A DNA stretch of 64,000 nucleotides from Carallia brachiata (taxonomy: Eukaryota > Streptophyta > Magnoliopsida > Malpighiales > Rhizophoraceae). Below are positions 50,101 through 61,389 of this stretch, piece after piece (the first letter of the stretch is position 1; the number at the start of each line of letters is the position of its first letter). Below the pieces are notes generated by a model. The model was not told the DNA's origin, made no database searches, and saw only the letters and a program-made list of their open reading frames with translations. The stretch covers positions 5,047,858 to 5,111,857 of the forward strand of contig JADCRB010000037.1 in NCBI GenBank assembly GCA_021464245.1. The letters are read 5' to 3'. The position numbers and the translations under genes were made by a program.

Positions 50101-51503
50101 AGGATTATGATTTAGTAAAACAGTATATATCATTACACATATATATGTACACACACACACTCCTTTTGGAAAAGAGCATACTGTGGAAAGGGCGATAAAT
50201 TTCTTAAAAAGGTCGTGAAAGATAATAATTAAAGTTGGCATACAAAGGTAAAGAAATTGGTGATATCTTGGCACCTACTTGACGTAATACTGCCGCTGGA
50301 GAACTTCTATTAATCAGAAATCCAATTCAGGTCCTCAGTTCATTCAACATGAGCGCATCAAATAAAGCTCATGCAGACTATCAACAGGGTTCCATTCAGA
50401 TTCACATAGACAAGAATCTAATGTATCTATAGTGCATATCCTCACAGGATACTTGCTTTTCGACCAGAAAACAATTCCCAAGTAGGCCATTCATTATCAA
50501 GAGGCCAACAGTAAGCTCGAAGCAAGTAATCAAAGCCAAACATACCTTATGGTCAATTTGCTGTTGTATTGAGAACAAGTTTCCATGCTCCCAGTTCTAG
50601 CAAGAAGAAATTCAAATAAGTAAATAAAAAAGTATATAATTTACAACGGAAAAAAGGCTTTCATGCAAATATTAGAGTGAGTTTGATTGGTTGCTGAGAA
50701 GTGTTTTCCCTGCTTTTTGATATTCTGAAAGCAAAAATAAGAAAACAAGAACAAAAAACACTCCCTCAGCTTTCCAAACAATTGGTTGGGTCTCTCAAAC
50801 CTAAAACAAAGACTTGGGCACCAATCATTTCTTTAGATTTCAACCTTCCTAATCAGACCAAAAACTGAACATTTAGTTCTGATCACAGAAACACCAACAC
50901 TGTAAAACACTACCACATGATCCGAGCAAAAGGAAACTACCTTTTTTGTGTGAGATATGTGTCCAATGGCTGTTGAAGATCACAAGGAACTAATCAGTTA
51001 CAGCAAATTTTTTTTAATTAAAAAAAAACTTTAAAATCAAATAACAGAAAGACACGGAGAAAGCTGCTCAAAACAAGGGAATTGCCTGTGACGGATGCAC
51101 TCCCTTCAAGCAATCATAGAGAGACTCCAAAAAATCCTTGTAAAACCAAACAACACCTGTAATAACAACCAAAATATAAGTCTCCTAAATTTTCAAAAAC
51201 ACACACTAAAAAGTACAAGACACAGCATAAATTTCACTGACCTGGATTTCCAGGAATAAAGAGCACATGCAATGCAGGATCATCAGACAATATCTCCAGC
51301 AATTCAGTTGTATGACTATGCTCCAACCCATCACCCAAACCAATTCAAAAAAAGGAAAAAGTCAATAATAAAGAATGACTGCACCTGCAAAACAAGCCAA
51401 AACCATAAAGAATAAACAAACAAAAAAAAAAGAACCTGGAAACTTTGCACAATCTGAAACGAACTGGCCTCTTGAGTTTAGAATTCAAATCCTCTTGACC
51501 CAT
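47162..51503 (-). CDS. LDAH: Lipid-droplet-associated hydrolase-like alpha/beta hydrolase
   Basis: Serine hydrolase of the LDAH (UPF0554-like) family, associated with lipid droplets in other organisms; its substrate in plants is unclear. Twelve exons are placed on the minus strand: 51436-51503, 51242-51315, 51086-51156, 50941-50969, 50546-50596, 50021-50071, 49661-49720, 49475-49557, 49090-49237, 48841-48891, 47946-48050, 47162-47299. Phases agree throughout. The start is MGQEDLNSKLKRPVRFRLC. The oxyanion-type HVLFIPGNPG motif is in exon 2, the nucleophile elbow VGHSVGAY in exon 7, the acid in FGVDDHWGP (exon 11), and the histidine in EGLAHSFCCTEAG (exon 12). Corrected length is about 309 residues, normal for the family. 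Exon 3 is 71 nt where 72 are needed: one base is missing at GGGAGTG (about 51102). The intron after exon 3 starts with GC. Exon 4 is only 29 nt. Confidence 0.92.
51085..51086 (-). other. GC-AG splice donor of hydrolase intron 3
   Basis: Exon 3 must end ...GTCACAG and join CCATTGG to keep the TAIGHISH motif. The bases after the exon are GCAATT, so the donor is GC, not GT; AG|GCAA is the usual context for such introns. Confidence 0.75.
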
Positions 51504-52890
51504 GTCCGGGCTCCTAATCTTGGGTCAAAACCGTATATTGAAATCAATCAATCAATTAGTTCTTAAAAAAAAAAAAAAGTGAAAATTGAGGCATTAAAGT
51601 CAAAAAAATTTCTGGGTGTGAATGCGAATGGAAAACAAAATACCTGTTACTGGTAGGTAACTAGAAATCAAGGATTGAACTAAGAAAGAGGGGAAGAAAG
51701 TAAAGGAATCAGCATTTTACATTGATTTCAATATAGATACTGCTGAGCTCCAACGGAATTTCTTTTAGTGGAGGTTTTTTTAGTTTTATGAGTTGCTTTG
51801 GCGTGCAGACAACTAATTTTCTGGATATAAAAATGGCAGTTCCAAGCTCTGACAGCTCCGTACAGTTACTGATGAAAGAATCCTACTTAGCGTGATCGAT
51901 TCAATTAAAAAAATTAAGAATTAAATTTTAAACTAATCTAATTAACTTTAAAAAATTATTGGATTGAACAGCTAAATCGGCTGGTTGAGCTAAAAATCAG
52001 AAAATCGATTCCAATTTTTCCGATCGAAACAGTTTAGTTTATAGAGAAAAAAACACAAGAAAATTAAAAAATAAATATCAATAAATACTAACATATTTTA
52101 GTCAAAATTAATTAATATTTTATCTTACTAAATATTTAAATGTCTATTTTTTTCTCAAAAATTATTAATATATTTCAATTATTTAAAAATAAATGATAGA
52201 TTGTTATTTTCAAAAGTAATTAATATATTTTTATTTTATTAAAAATATTTACTATTTTACAAATATATAAACAATATATTTTTAAAAATAAATTAAATGG
52301 GTTATAAATGTTTAACAGTTATTTTTTGAAATATATATTAATATATATTATAAAAATATAAATTTATAAATCGTAAGATAAGATTAATAAGTTTTTATTT
52401 TAAAATAAATTATAAATTATATATATCAAGGTTATAAATATAAGTGTGTATATATATAAATATAAATATAAAATGTTTATATCTTATATAATATTATAAT
52501 TTAAATATTAATATATTAGATAAATATATATAATTATTTAAATTTTATATATTTAATATTAAATATCAATTTTATTGGTTCAATTACAGTAACCTAATTG
52601 AATCTTAAATCTGTGAATTTTACGATTCAATAACTTATTCAATTTTTAAAACTTTGCGTTCAAGTATCACTTGAGGGCTAATTTGAGTGGTGATGTGAAA
52701 TATATTTTATATAATCGATTTAGATTTAAATTTTTGCATTGGAATTGGTCTCTTATATTATAACGTATGGTTTTCCTTATCTAATGGGTTCAATAGAGTG
52801 GTGGATTGGTTGTCTGACTTATAGATTTGATAATTATTATGATCTGTGATATAGAGTCACACTCAAATTTATTAGTATTTGAATGATAAA
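51504..52890. other. Hydrolase 5' region and AT-rich intergenic DNA
   Basis: A probable 5' UTR exon ends with an AACAG/GTATTTTG donor near 51643. Promoter elements were not clearly identified. Beyond 51890 the DNA is extremely AT-rich. Confidence 0.4.
51890..52655. mobile_element. Possible decayed copy of the GGACCGG-tipped element
   Basis: The right end, read in reverse, is AAGTTTTAAAAATTG followed by TTATTGAATCG. This tracks the terminus of the element at 45702-46381 (TAGTTTTAAAAACCG, then TTATTGAACCG) with C-to-T changes. The left terminus was not located. Confidence 0.35.
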
Positions 52891-53107
52891 TTTTTCTTAT
52901 AAAAAAATTGAATGAATACGTCAATAATTTAAAAGTCAATTTTAATCTACAAGTATTATAATTAATATACCTCTAAAAAAAAATTTTCTGAAAAAAAAAG
53001 AAGAATTTAAATTGATTTTTTTTCTTATAAAAAAAATTGAACGAATACGTCAATAATTTAAAAGTCAGTTTTAATTTATAAATATTATAATCAATATACC
53101 TCTAAAC
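52891..53107. repeat. Tandem duplication of about 125 bp
   Basis: The block TTTTTCTTATAAAAAAATTG, continuing AATGAATACGTCAATAATTT to ATATACCTCTAAA, occurs at about 52891-52976 and again at about 53017-53107 with few mismatches. Confidence 0.8.
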
Positions 53108-53594
53108 ATTTTTTTTTCTTAAAAAAAAAAAAAAGAAAAGTCTCGCACAAATACTATTTTCTTGGTCTGGCCGGATGCCAGTATCCGCTTTAATAATATT
53201 CCCTTCCAGCGGGGCCAAACAAACACAAATAAGTGCTGCTGATTTATTCAAATCTCAAAGAAAAGAGAAATTAGATGTGAAGAGCGGCGGATCGAAGTCG
53301 GATTCAAAACCGGTTGTTTTGAATTTAGGATCTATTGAATTTCGAAAATACTTTATGGACATACATAATTAGATATACAATAGACATAAATAATCTGAAT
53401 ATTTAGATTATAAAAAATATATTAAATTTAAAAAATTAAAAAATGGATAAATCGTTAGATATCGTTAGATTATATACTAAATGTATATGTATAGTCAAAT
53501 TCATTGAATTTGAAGTATTTTAAATTTTAGGGTTGCCGGCGATTTTGGATGTTTTAAAATTTGAATCATTGAATTTCTAATTAATTCGGTCTTG

Positions 53595-53625
<31 letters not shown>

Positions 53626-55244
53626 TAAAAAAGGTCTTGTATTCATTAATTCTGGGATTTGTCGGAGTTCATATATATTGAAGTTTGGGTCTTTCATGCA
53701 TCCAAGATTTATAGAATTTTAAGTTAATTATATTTCATTTCATTTTGCTTTCGATTATTTAAATTTAAACTTTTTAAGTTACGAGTCATTGTTTTTTCAA
53801 ACAACACAAATTAAAAATTTTTTCTAACAATAATCATTTTTTATTTTCTCTTTTACAATCGTCGTACGTGACACATATTAATTAGCTATTAAAAAAATAA
53901 AAATTAAATATATTACAACTTAATATTAAGAAGTGTTAACGTATGAATTTTTAATTGGTGAATATTAAAAAAAAGAGTAAAAAATAACTGCTCGCAGAAA
54001 AGTCCTAAATTAAATCAAGTCAAATTTACGAAGACTAAATTAAATTGTTCGAATTGAGTTTGCTTTTGCCACTTTGTAGTTTTTAGTAATCATGAACTAA
54101 ATATTCATCAAAAAAAAAAAAAAAAACACAAAGAATGAACCAAATGCTCAATGGACTGAGATGGGTGCGGGAGGCCGGGGTAGTGTGGCCATCAAAGGCT
54201 AAGCTCGATTGATTTTATGATCTATAATCGGAGTTCGAGGCCCACAAACGTGGCCCAAATTTGAAACTTCTGGGGATTTATGATCTGGCCTGTCAAATAC
54301 TATCGGGCTCTGGTTCTGGGCTACTGGGCCGTACGGGGAAAATTTCTGCTGTTTATTTTTCAAATTGGCGGACAAAAAATTCTCTCTCGTCTCTAAACTT
54401 TGCGCTAATTATTTATTTTTAATTTGAGTAAGACTACATAAATATGCGAGAAATACACAGATAATTTAGTTATATTTAATAATTTATTTTTTTATTTTTT
54501 TTAAATTCAATACATTTTTTACAATCTAACAGTCCAAATCATTACGTACCCGCCAGGCTCCAATGATCGTGTGCATGCCCATTAAATTTTTCTGTTTTAG
54601 TTTTTACTTCTAAAAAATTAGCCGAGAATAATACCCAAATGCTATATCTATTATTTTTTATCTACTTCAATCAATGAAATTTACCTTCATATCAATTAAC
54701 ATTATTACTATTACTACTCAGTGATCTAACTTTAACTTGCATCTTTTTTTTTTTTTGTGTTACAGTAAATTCGTTCCTCTCATCCAGCTAAATGTGGGCA
54801 GACAGACTTAACCATGTTTAAACTAAAAGATAAAAAATAAATTACTTTCTTGAATCTGGGTAAAGAAAGTTGGGAGTGCAAACGCTAATAACATTTATCA
54901 ATGCCATGATGTGTATTATTTTCTTTAATGGAAAAAATATGAGATGGGTGTGCAATGAAACTTCATTTACGTGGCATAGCATACCATTGGAAGTAAGACA
55001 TGGTCGTTTCAAGTTGTAGCGTAGCCGCAAAATAAAAGTACTTATTAGAGTTTCCCGATTCTCGAAGGGGAAGTCCCCCACAACGGGTAATTGGAAAACA
55101 CTTGTCTGCAACAATGTGCACATTGCGGAAATTTAACGTCACTGTCGAGTATTAAGTAGTTTAGGTAATTGCCACCATCTTGCCACGCGCTTGCTTCTCG
55201 TCTTCATTTAGAAAATATATGAGTTTAAATAAAGTATGACTACG
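53108..55244. other. Intergenic, no gene recognised
   Basis: A short open frame at 53175-53372 (includes SQRKEKLDVKSGGSKSDSK) has no recognised domain or splice context. A TA microsatellite lies at 53594-53622. Confidence 0.4.
53594..53622. repeat. TA dinucleotide microsatellite
   Basis: Uninterrupted TA run of about 14 units. Confidence 0.9.
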
Positions 55245-55553
55245 TAACAGCAAATACAGATGAATTTAGTCATTAATCTGTTATTGTGCTGTAGGTGCTG
55301 CTATATGTAGTTTTTTTCAGTTGGTTTAAGTCTAGTTAACACTTCGGAATTAGTTAAATTTATTTACAGTTCGGTCAGTTATTCTGAATTTTGTACTTGA
55401 GTTACTTATGGTTAATTTGATCATTTTATGTATAAGTCATGTGTGTCGATGTACTTTCCTGTTTTAAACAGGTGCTTCCGATGTTTCATCATCGGTTTCA
55501 TGTATAAATTTATCTCATATTAATGCAATGATTTTCGTTTCAATTAAAAAAAA
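55245..55553 (+). mobile_element. Putative poly(A)-tailed retroelement fragment (copy C)
   Basis: A T/G-rich segment ending TTAATGCAATGATTTTCG and then an A8 tract at 55546-55553, the same tail pattern as at 10487 and 17777. Only the 3' part is present. Confidence 0.4.
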
Positions 55554-57629
55554 CGTACCATCACATACAAAAATAACATAATAGCAGCAAAGTAATTTTT
55601 CTAAAATCAATTTCCTTTATTTGTAAAATGAAGTGAAATTAGATTGACCTACCTTTTTTTTTGTTTTTACCATGTTGCTTTATAAAATGTTTCTATTAGT
55701 TATTTTCTTCGGAGAGTCACCATTATAGTTGCGGCCACAATATTGGTCAAGCTAAATATGAGTTTGATTTGCGTTTTATCTCACTGTATGTTTTATACTT
55801 ATGGGCGCTAGATCATATACATGGTCCGCATTTCTCGTGATTCCAGTTGCATTTGCTTCAAGTACATCAATTCGCCACAAAATCAATGTTACCATCTGAT
55901 AAGGAATAATTTGGTCACATTAGGCATAAGTTCTTAAAGCCCATTCCTTTTCATGTCTACCACTATATGAACTTTTCTTAGGTTTATGTACACTATACTC
56001 TCACGACTCTACTGACTCATATGTTAACATTCTCTTATAAACCCTGTAAATAAGAACCCTCATATGAATCATCATCTCCTAAAGTCATGTATCCAATACA
56101 CTCACACATCTCTAGATACTCTCTCCATCTAGTCTAGTACTGATTTAAGTATCGGAATACTAACGTCGAAGAGACCCCAGCCCTTTGTAGTCGTGCTTTG
56201 TTTTGTAAGTGTTGGACTCCGATCAATAATCCTCAATCTGGTATCTCCATCTAAATTGAACCCAGTACTCTTCAATGATGATTTTCCTCACTACTCTCTA
56301 AACTTGTTATTTCAAATCTTGACTCAAGCTAATTATCTATAATGTCATCAATTTGATTAGTCTGAAGCGAGTATTACGGGCAAACAAGGCAAAAGTCGGT
56401 AATAATTTCTAAGTGCTTGGCATGCATCATCTGAATCATTATCACTCACATATGTTGTTGATCAGGCCAATAACAAAAAGGGGTGCTTTTTTAGGTATCA
56501 AGCTGAACTAACCCAACTAATCCTGCACCCAAAGACCCTTCTTTCTCTCAACAAACATGATGACCAATAAGTTGACTGCTAGGTAAACTCCATTTCAATC
56601 GTTATGTTAAAACAACTTTCCCTTTTATTACTTTAAACTTTTAGGAGAATTTGGGATTCAAAGACATTATCGAACGTATTATTAAATATTGTTTATCTTC
56701 TTGTCTGCACTCTAGTTTAACCCTTCACATATAAGTTTAATCAATTTCAATCTAATTTTTTTAAGTCATGTGTTAATTAAACATAACACATGTGAGGATA
56801 ACGTCTTAAAGAGTATAACTTATAAAACTCTTAGATTTCTCTTTTACTGACTTAAACTTTTAGATGGTTTCGAGATTCAAGGGCTTATTTGACATATAAA
56901 ATACTACGTGGACAATTGGAGCAAATAGTTAGTTATGGTCGACATAACAATCCAACTAAATAAGATTACTTCGTATAAGATAGCCTAGAAGCAATCAGCA
57001 TCACAACAAAAAACAAAACGAGCCCAATTTGGGATAACCTGGCTCAAACATGCAAATATAGGATATCTTAATAATATTTTTTTCTAATAATATTGTCCGA
57101 GACTCTTTCTCTTTGAATGTTGGTGTTATGTCTATGTCAAGTATCAACTTGAAATATTTCGGGTCCGCAACAAAAACACAATTGTTTGCCATTTATCACT
57201 CCAAACCCTTATTTAATATCTTATTAATTGTTGAAAAAAATTAAGATGACATAGAAAATAGTATAGGCAGTAAAAAATTTTTTTTAATATTTTTTGAAAT
57301 TAAGGTTTAAAGTAATACTAAGTATATTTGTAATAATACTAAGTACATTTAAAATTTATTTTTTTTAAAAAAATTTAATTATTTGTTAAAAGTTAAACTC
57401 ATTTTTATAACTACGACTATTTCTTATTTGGTTTGCCTTCTATATAGTAAACGATTGTAATCAACTCACAGAAAAGCAAGATATTAATGACAAGCTGTAT
57501 TATCTTACGAAGTAAAGGTAAAAATAATTGTCATCCTAAGAAAAAAAAAAATCAAATAATTATTGCACACTAGTTATTCCGGATCCATATCTATTTACCG
57601 TTTTGTAATTGAATATGGTGAAAAATAAC

Positions 57630-57682
<53 letters not shown>

Positions 57683-59054
57683 TGACTGGGTCTTCATGGA
57701 ATTCTAGGCCTAGTCCCACCATCTGGCGTCCTGGCAAATTGATCTCTCATGAATTATTTTTTTATATATATATAATTTCTCGTTTAACTTTTCTGATTTC
57801 GGGTATACAAATGAATAGACTGACCACGGTTTGTCTAGTTCCCAAACGGCAGTTTTTGATGGGAGAAGAATGAACTTTATTAGGATCGGATGATTCAATT
57901 AACCAACAATTCTGATTCTCGTTTTGGACTAGTTTTGATTTTAGTTCAACTATTAGTTTTGGTCGAGTCTAGTCTGGTTCAGTTTAGTGTAATCTGGTTT
58001 GGCCTCTAAGTTAAATCAAATATTTCTCAATTTTTAAAAGTCCCTTCTGGGCTGCTCAAATGTTCTAGTGCTAATTAGCCATTGACGCCAAGTTCGACAC
58101 TGAGATCTCAAAGAAAAAGTCAGAACACGCGAAATTTCTTTTTCCACGCCGTGTTGAGTAGATTCCAAGAAAATTTCTGTTAGTCAGGAATTTGGAAAGT
58201 CACTTTTAATAATTAACTTGTACTATTATTTTTTATTTTGTAACGACAAATATTAAATACATCAATAAATAAGTTTTGAGTTCTGAGTGTTATTATAATA
58301 TTTAGTGAGACTAAATTTATATTTTATTTAAAATTTTTTATGCTGTAATGATTTAAATTGAACATACTCTCTATGTACACTGTACACAGACTCAATACCT
58401 CTAATAAGACTATTGAGATGTTAATTTTTACTTTTCCTTTTTTTTTTTTTTAAGCTAAAAGAAAAATAGTCATCTTATGGGCAGCCACCCCCTTGTCGTC
58501 AACTTACTTGCGGGGATTGGTTTTGAGTTGTGACCTTTTTCAATGGAAGGTTCTTATAATCAATTAACATAATGTGATAAATTAATTTATCAGGAAGTCA
58601 AGTCTCAAATCCTGCCTTCCATTTTCCTACTTCTCCATGCAGATTTACAAAATATTTATGCATATGGCAAGATAGAATACGTCTAAAATGTAATTAACAG
58701 TTGTTAAAAAAAAAAAAGTAATTAAACAGCAAAAGAAAAAAAAAAACCAGAGCTGGCCAACGATTAAACCATACTGACTGCTTCTTGTTCTTTGATGGGG
58801 TGGGTTGCACATAACCCAAATAATTGAGAGCAATAACTGTTAATCGTAAGGTATAAAATTTGAATCTCAAAATTGTGTCTATATAATTCATCTTCCCCTA
58901 TCGTTGTTTTAGTAACCCAAAAGACTAAAAAAAAAAATTATTAGCATTAACTGTGCATGGTGCTTCCATCAAAGCATTAATTTTTTATCATTTCAAAAAA
59001 TTAGGTCTATTTCTAATTTATGAGCCATTTAATGATTATAAAGATCTTATAAAA
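55554..59054. other. Intergenic, no gene recognised
   Basis: Apart from the compound microsatellite near 57.6 kb, this is AT-rich DNA without supported features. Confidence 0.45.
57630..57682. repeat. Compound (TG)n(AG)n microsatellite
   Basis: A TG run of about 9 units switches directly to an AG run with one GG interruption. Confidence 0.92.
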
Positions 59055-59540
59055 AAGAGTTAATATCAAAAAATATCATCACCTTTACTTTTTTTTATAA
59101 ATTTAGCATAACTTTTAAAAATTTATAAATCTAACACATGTTAATTATTTTCTAACAAATCTAACACAACCTTAAAAAATTAACAAATCCAACATAGTTT
59201 AATTATTTTTTAACAAATCTAATACACTATCAGTTAAAAATAATCAAATCTCCTAATATGCACATATGACACTTAGAGATTTTAAACTGTACTAGATTTA
59301 AACATAAACGTGTTATATGTGTATATTAAAGAATTTGATTACTTTTAACTGGTTATTTTTAACTGACAGCGTGCTAAATTTATTAAAAAATAATTGAACT
59401 GTATTAAATTTATAAATTTTTAAAAGTTGTGTTGGATTTATTAAAAAATAATTAAATAGTGTTAGATTTGTAAATTTTAAAAAATTATGCTAAATTTTTA
59501 AAAAAATGTAAAAGTAATGATTTTTTTTTAAATTAACCCT
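59055..59540. mobile_element. Near-perfect fold-back element with internal repeats
   Basis: The left arm (59055-59276) and right arm (about 59310-59540) are reverse complements over almost their entire length, leaving a loop of only about 33 bp. Each arm contains degenerate tandem units like AAATCTAACAC followed by TTAATTATTTTTTAACA. The outer ends are AGAGTTAATATC and, in reverse, AGGGTTAATTTA. There is no coding capacity. It is a MITE-like hairpin. Confidence 0.8.
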
Positions 59541-60978
59541 ACAAATAATTTTGTTTTGCTTTCAAAAGCAATAAAGAAAGACTCAGACTTTTTCGTCTTG
59601 TCCTGATTTCTGACGAGAAAAGTTGCGATTTAATCCACGATCACTAAAGTAAAGAAGAACCACTAGACTAAATGTATTAAAATTCAATTTCGAGGCACTA
59701 AAGAAGAAAATAAAATAAAAGAAAAAGATGTACACGCTCGTTATGCCACTTGCTAATTAACGAAATTAATACAAGCACGATACCATGGTAGCTTTGTCTC
59801 GGCTCCTTATAACTTAAGTCTCTTGTAATGTAAATGATTTTTATAACTTAATGGCTTAAACTTTTGGGTCAATACAAAGGTTTAAAGTATTATTTGATAT
59901 GATATTTTGAGTTTAATTCATCATTTGTACACCTCATTCTTTGGTTCTTATATGTTAAGTTACTTCAATTCAATTCAATCTTATGCTGATTAGACATAAT
60001 AGATGAGTTAAACCACCTCATCTAATCCTTTACGTCCAAAAAATAAAAAGACTTGTCTAATTTCGTTGTATGACAAATGCTAATCTGACCTAACATATAT
60101 TTAAAAAGTGAACTACGTACAAAATACTTAACATTTTTGAATTTTAGTGACCTAAATACAAATAACGCACATAATTCATGATCCACATCAATTTTAAGAA
60201 TTTAAATTTATGCGTGAATATGAAATTTTTAGAAGTTTTTTCCCTAAACAAAATTAGAAGTTATTTGGCATTATTGGTTATGAATATAGGAAGACGGTTA
60301 TTAAAAGAAAAATTGGATATGTATTGAACAGATAACTAACTTTGGGATTTGAATATGCAGAGAGTTAAATTTAGGACGAAAATGAAGAAGTCGAATAAAT
60401 AATTATAACAAACTTACTCAAATGATTAGCTAAAGGATACTTCTCATTAAATAATTTATAATGCCCTCCCCTTCTCCCTTCTCTCTTCCTCTACTCCCTT
60501 GCGTGCAAAATTATAAGAGAAAGCGTCCATGTTAAGAAATCTCCCACTTTCCCTCCTCAAACCCGGCCATGTCCTTTTCCTTTTCTTTTTTTTTTTTTTT
60601 TTTTTTGTTTGTTTTTCAGAAGACACGAAATAAAAGTGAGTTAAAGTACGGGGTTTAGAGGAAAAAAAACGTTAGTTAGATGTTGTCTATAGTGACTATT
60701 TTAATATCAATTAAAATATATTAATATTGTGAAACTCTTTCTAATAATTTATAATTATCCCTTTACTGTTGTTTGGTGTTTTTAGTAGATAAATAACACG
60801 CAAATTTTATAATAAATTTTTAATAACTTACATAATGTTAGACTAAAAACATCTCTTCTACCAATAAACTTTTTGTTAAAACAATAATAATAATAATAAC
60901 AATCTATCCGCAGTCGCTATCCGCAGTCTTTATTCATCTTCTTCAATATATAAATATCAAATTAACAAGGCCGGCGCG
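59541..60978. other. Intergenic, upstream of the HVA22 gene
   Basis: AT-rich, with a T21 run near 60585-60606 and an ATA repeat near 60883-60898. The last part is likely HVA22 promoter. Confidence 0.4.
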
Positions 60979-60990
60979 ACTATATAAAAA
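60979..60990 (+). promoter_or_regulatory. Candidate TATA box of the HVA22 gene
   Basis: ACTATATAAAAA lies about 400 bp before the start codon. The remaining leader could include a 5' UTR intron. Confidence 0.45.
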
Positions 60991-61389
60991 TATATACAGG
61001 CAGAGTCCATGTACGTATTATTCAATTGAGAACGTTTAATTTCCACCCGTTCCTTTGATTTCAGGTTCCGCAGACTCTGAGATCCCCCTCTTTCCAAAGC
61101 TCATTTCTTTTGTAAGGAATCTCAGAAACTTTGTATTATATCTTCTTGAATCCTTGATCCTCTTCTTCCCAGTTTTCATCTTTTTTTTAGAGGAAGATTG
61201 TTTCAAGTTCATTTCTGATACCGAATTTGGCTTCCAACGGGTCAAAGTTCTTTTCTTTTTGCTTTGGATGTCCAACAACTTTTTCCTTTGTTCTCTAAAC
61301 CTTTAATGGACTGTTTAAGGGCCTCCTTTTGATGGTGATTTTGGGTATTGCAGGGTTCTTGGTGGGTACATCATCGTTAGAGATTAAGG

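Noticed and set aside
54150..54270. tRNA-like stretch with a B-box-like GAGTTCGAGGCCC
   Set aside because: No matching A box or cloverleaf could be drawn; at most a decayed SINE.
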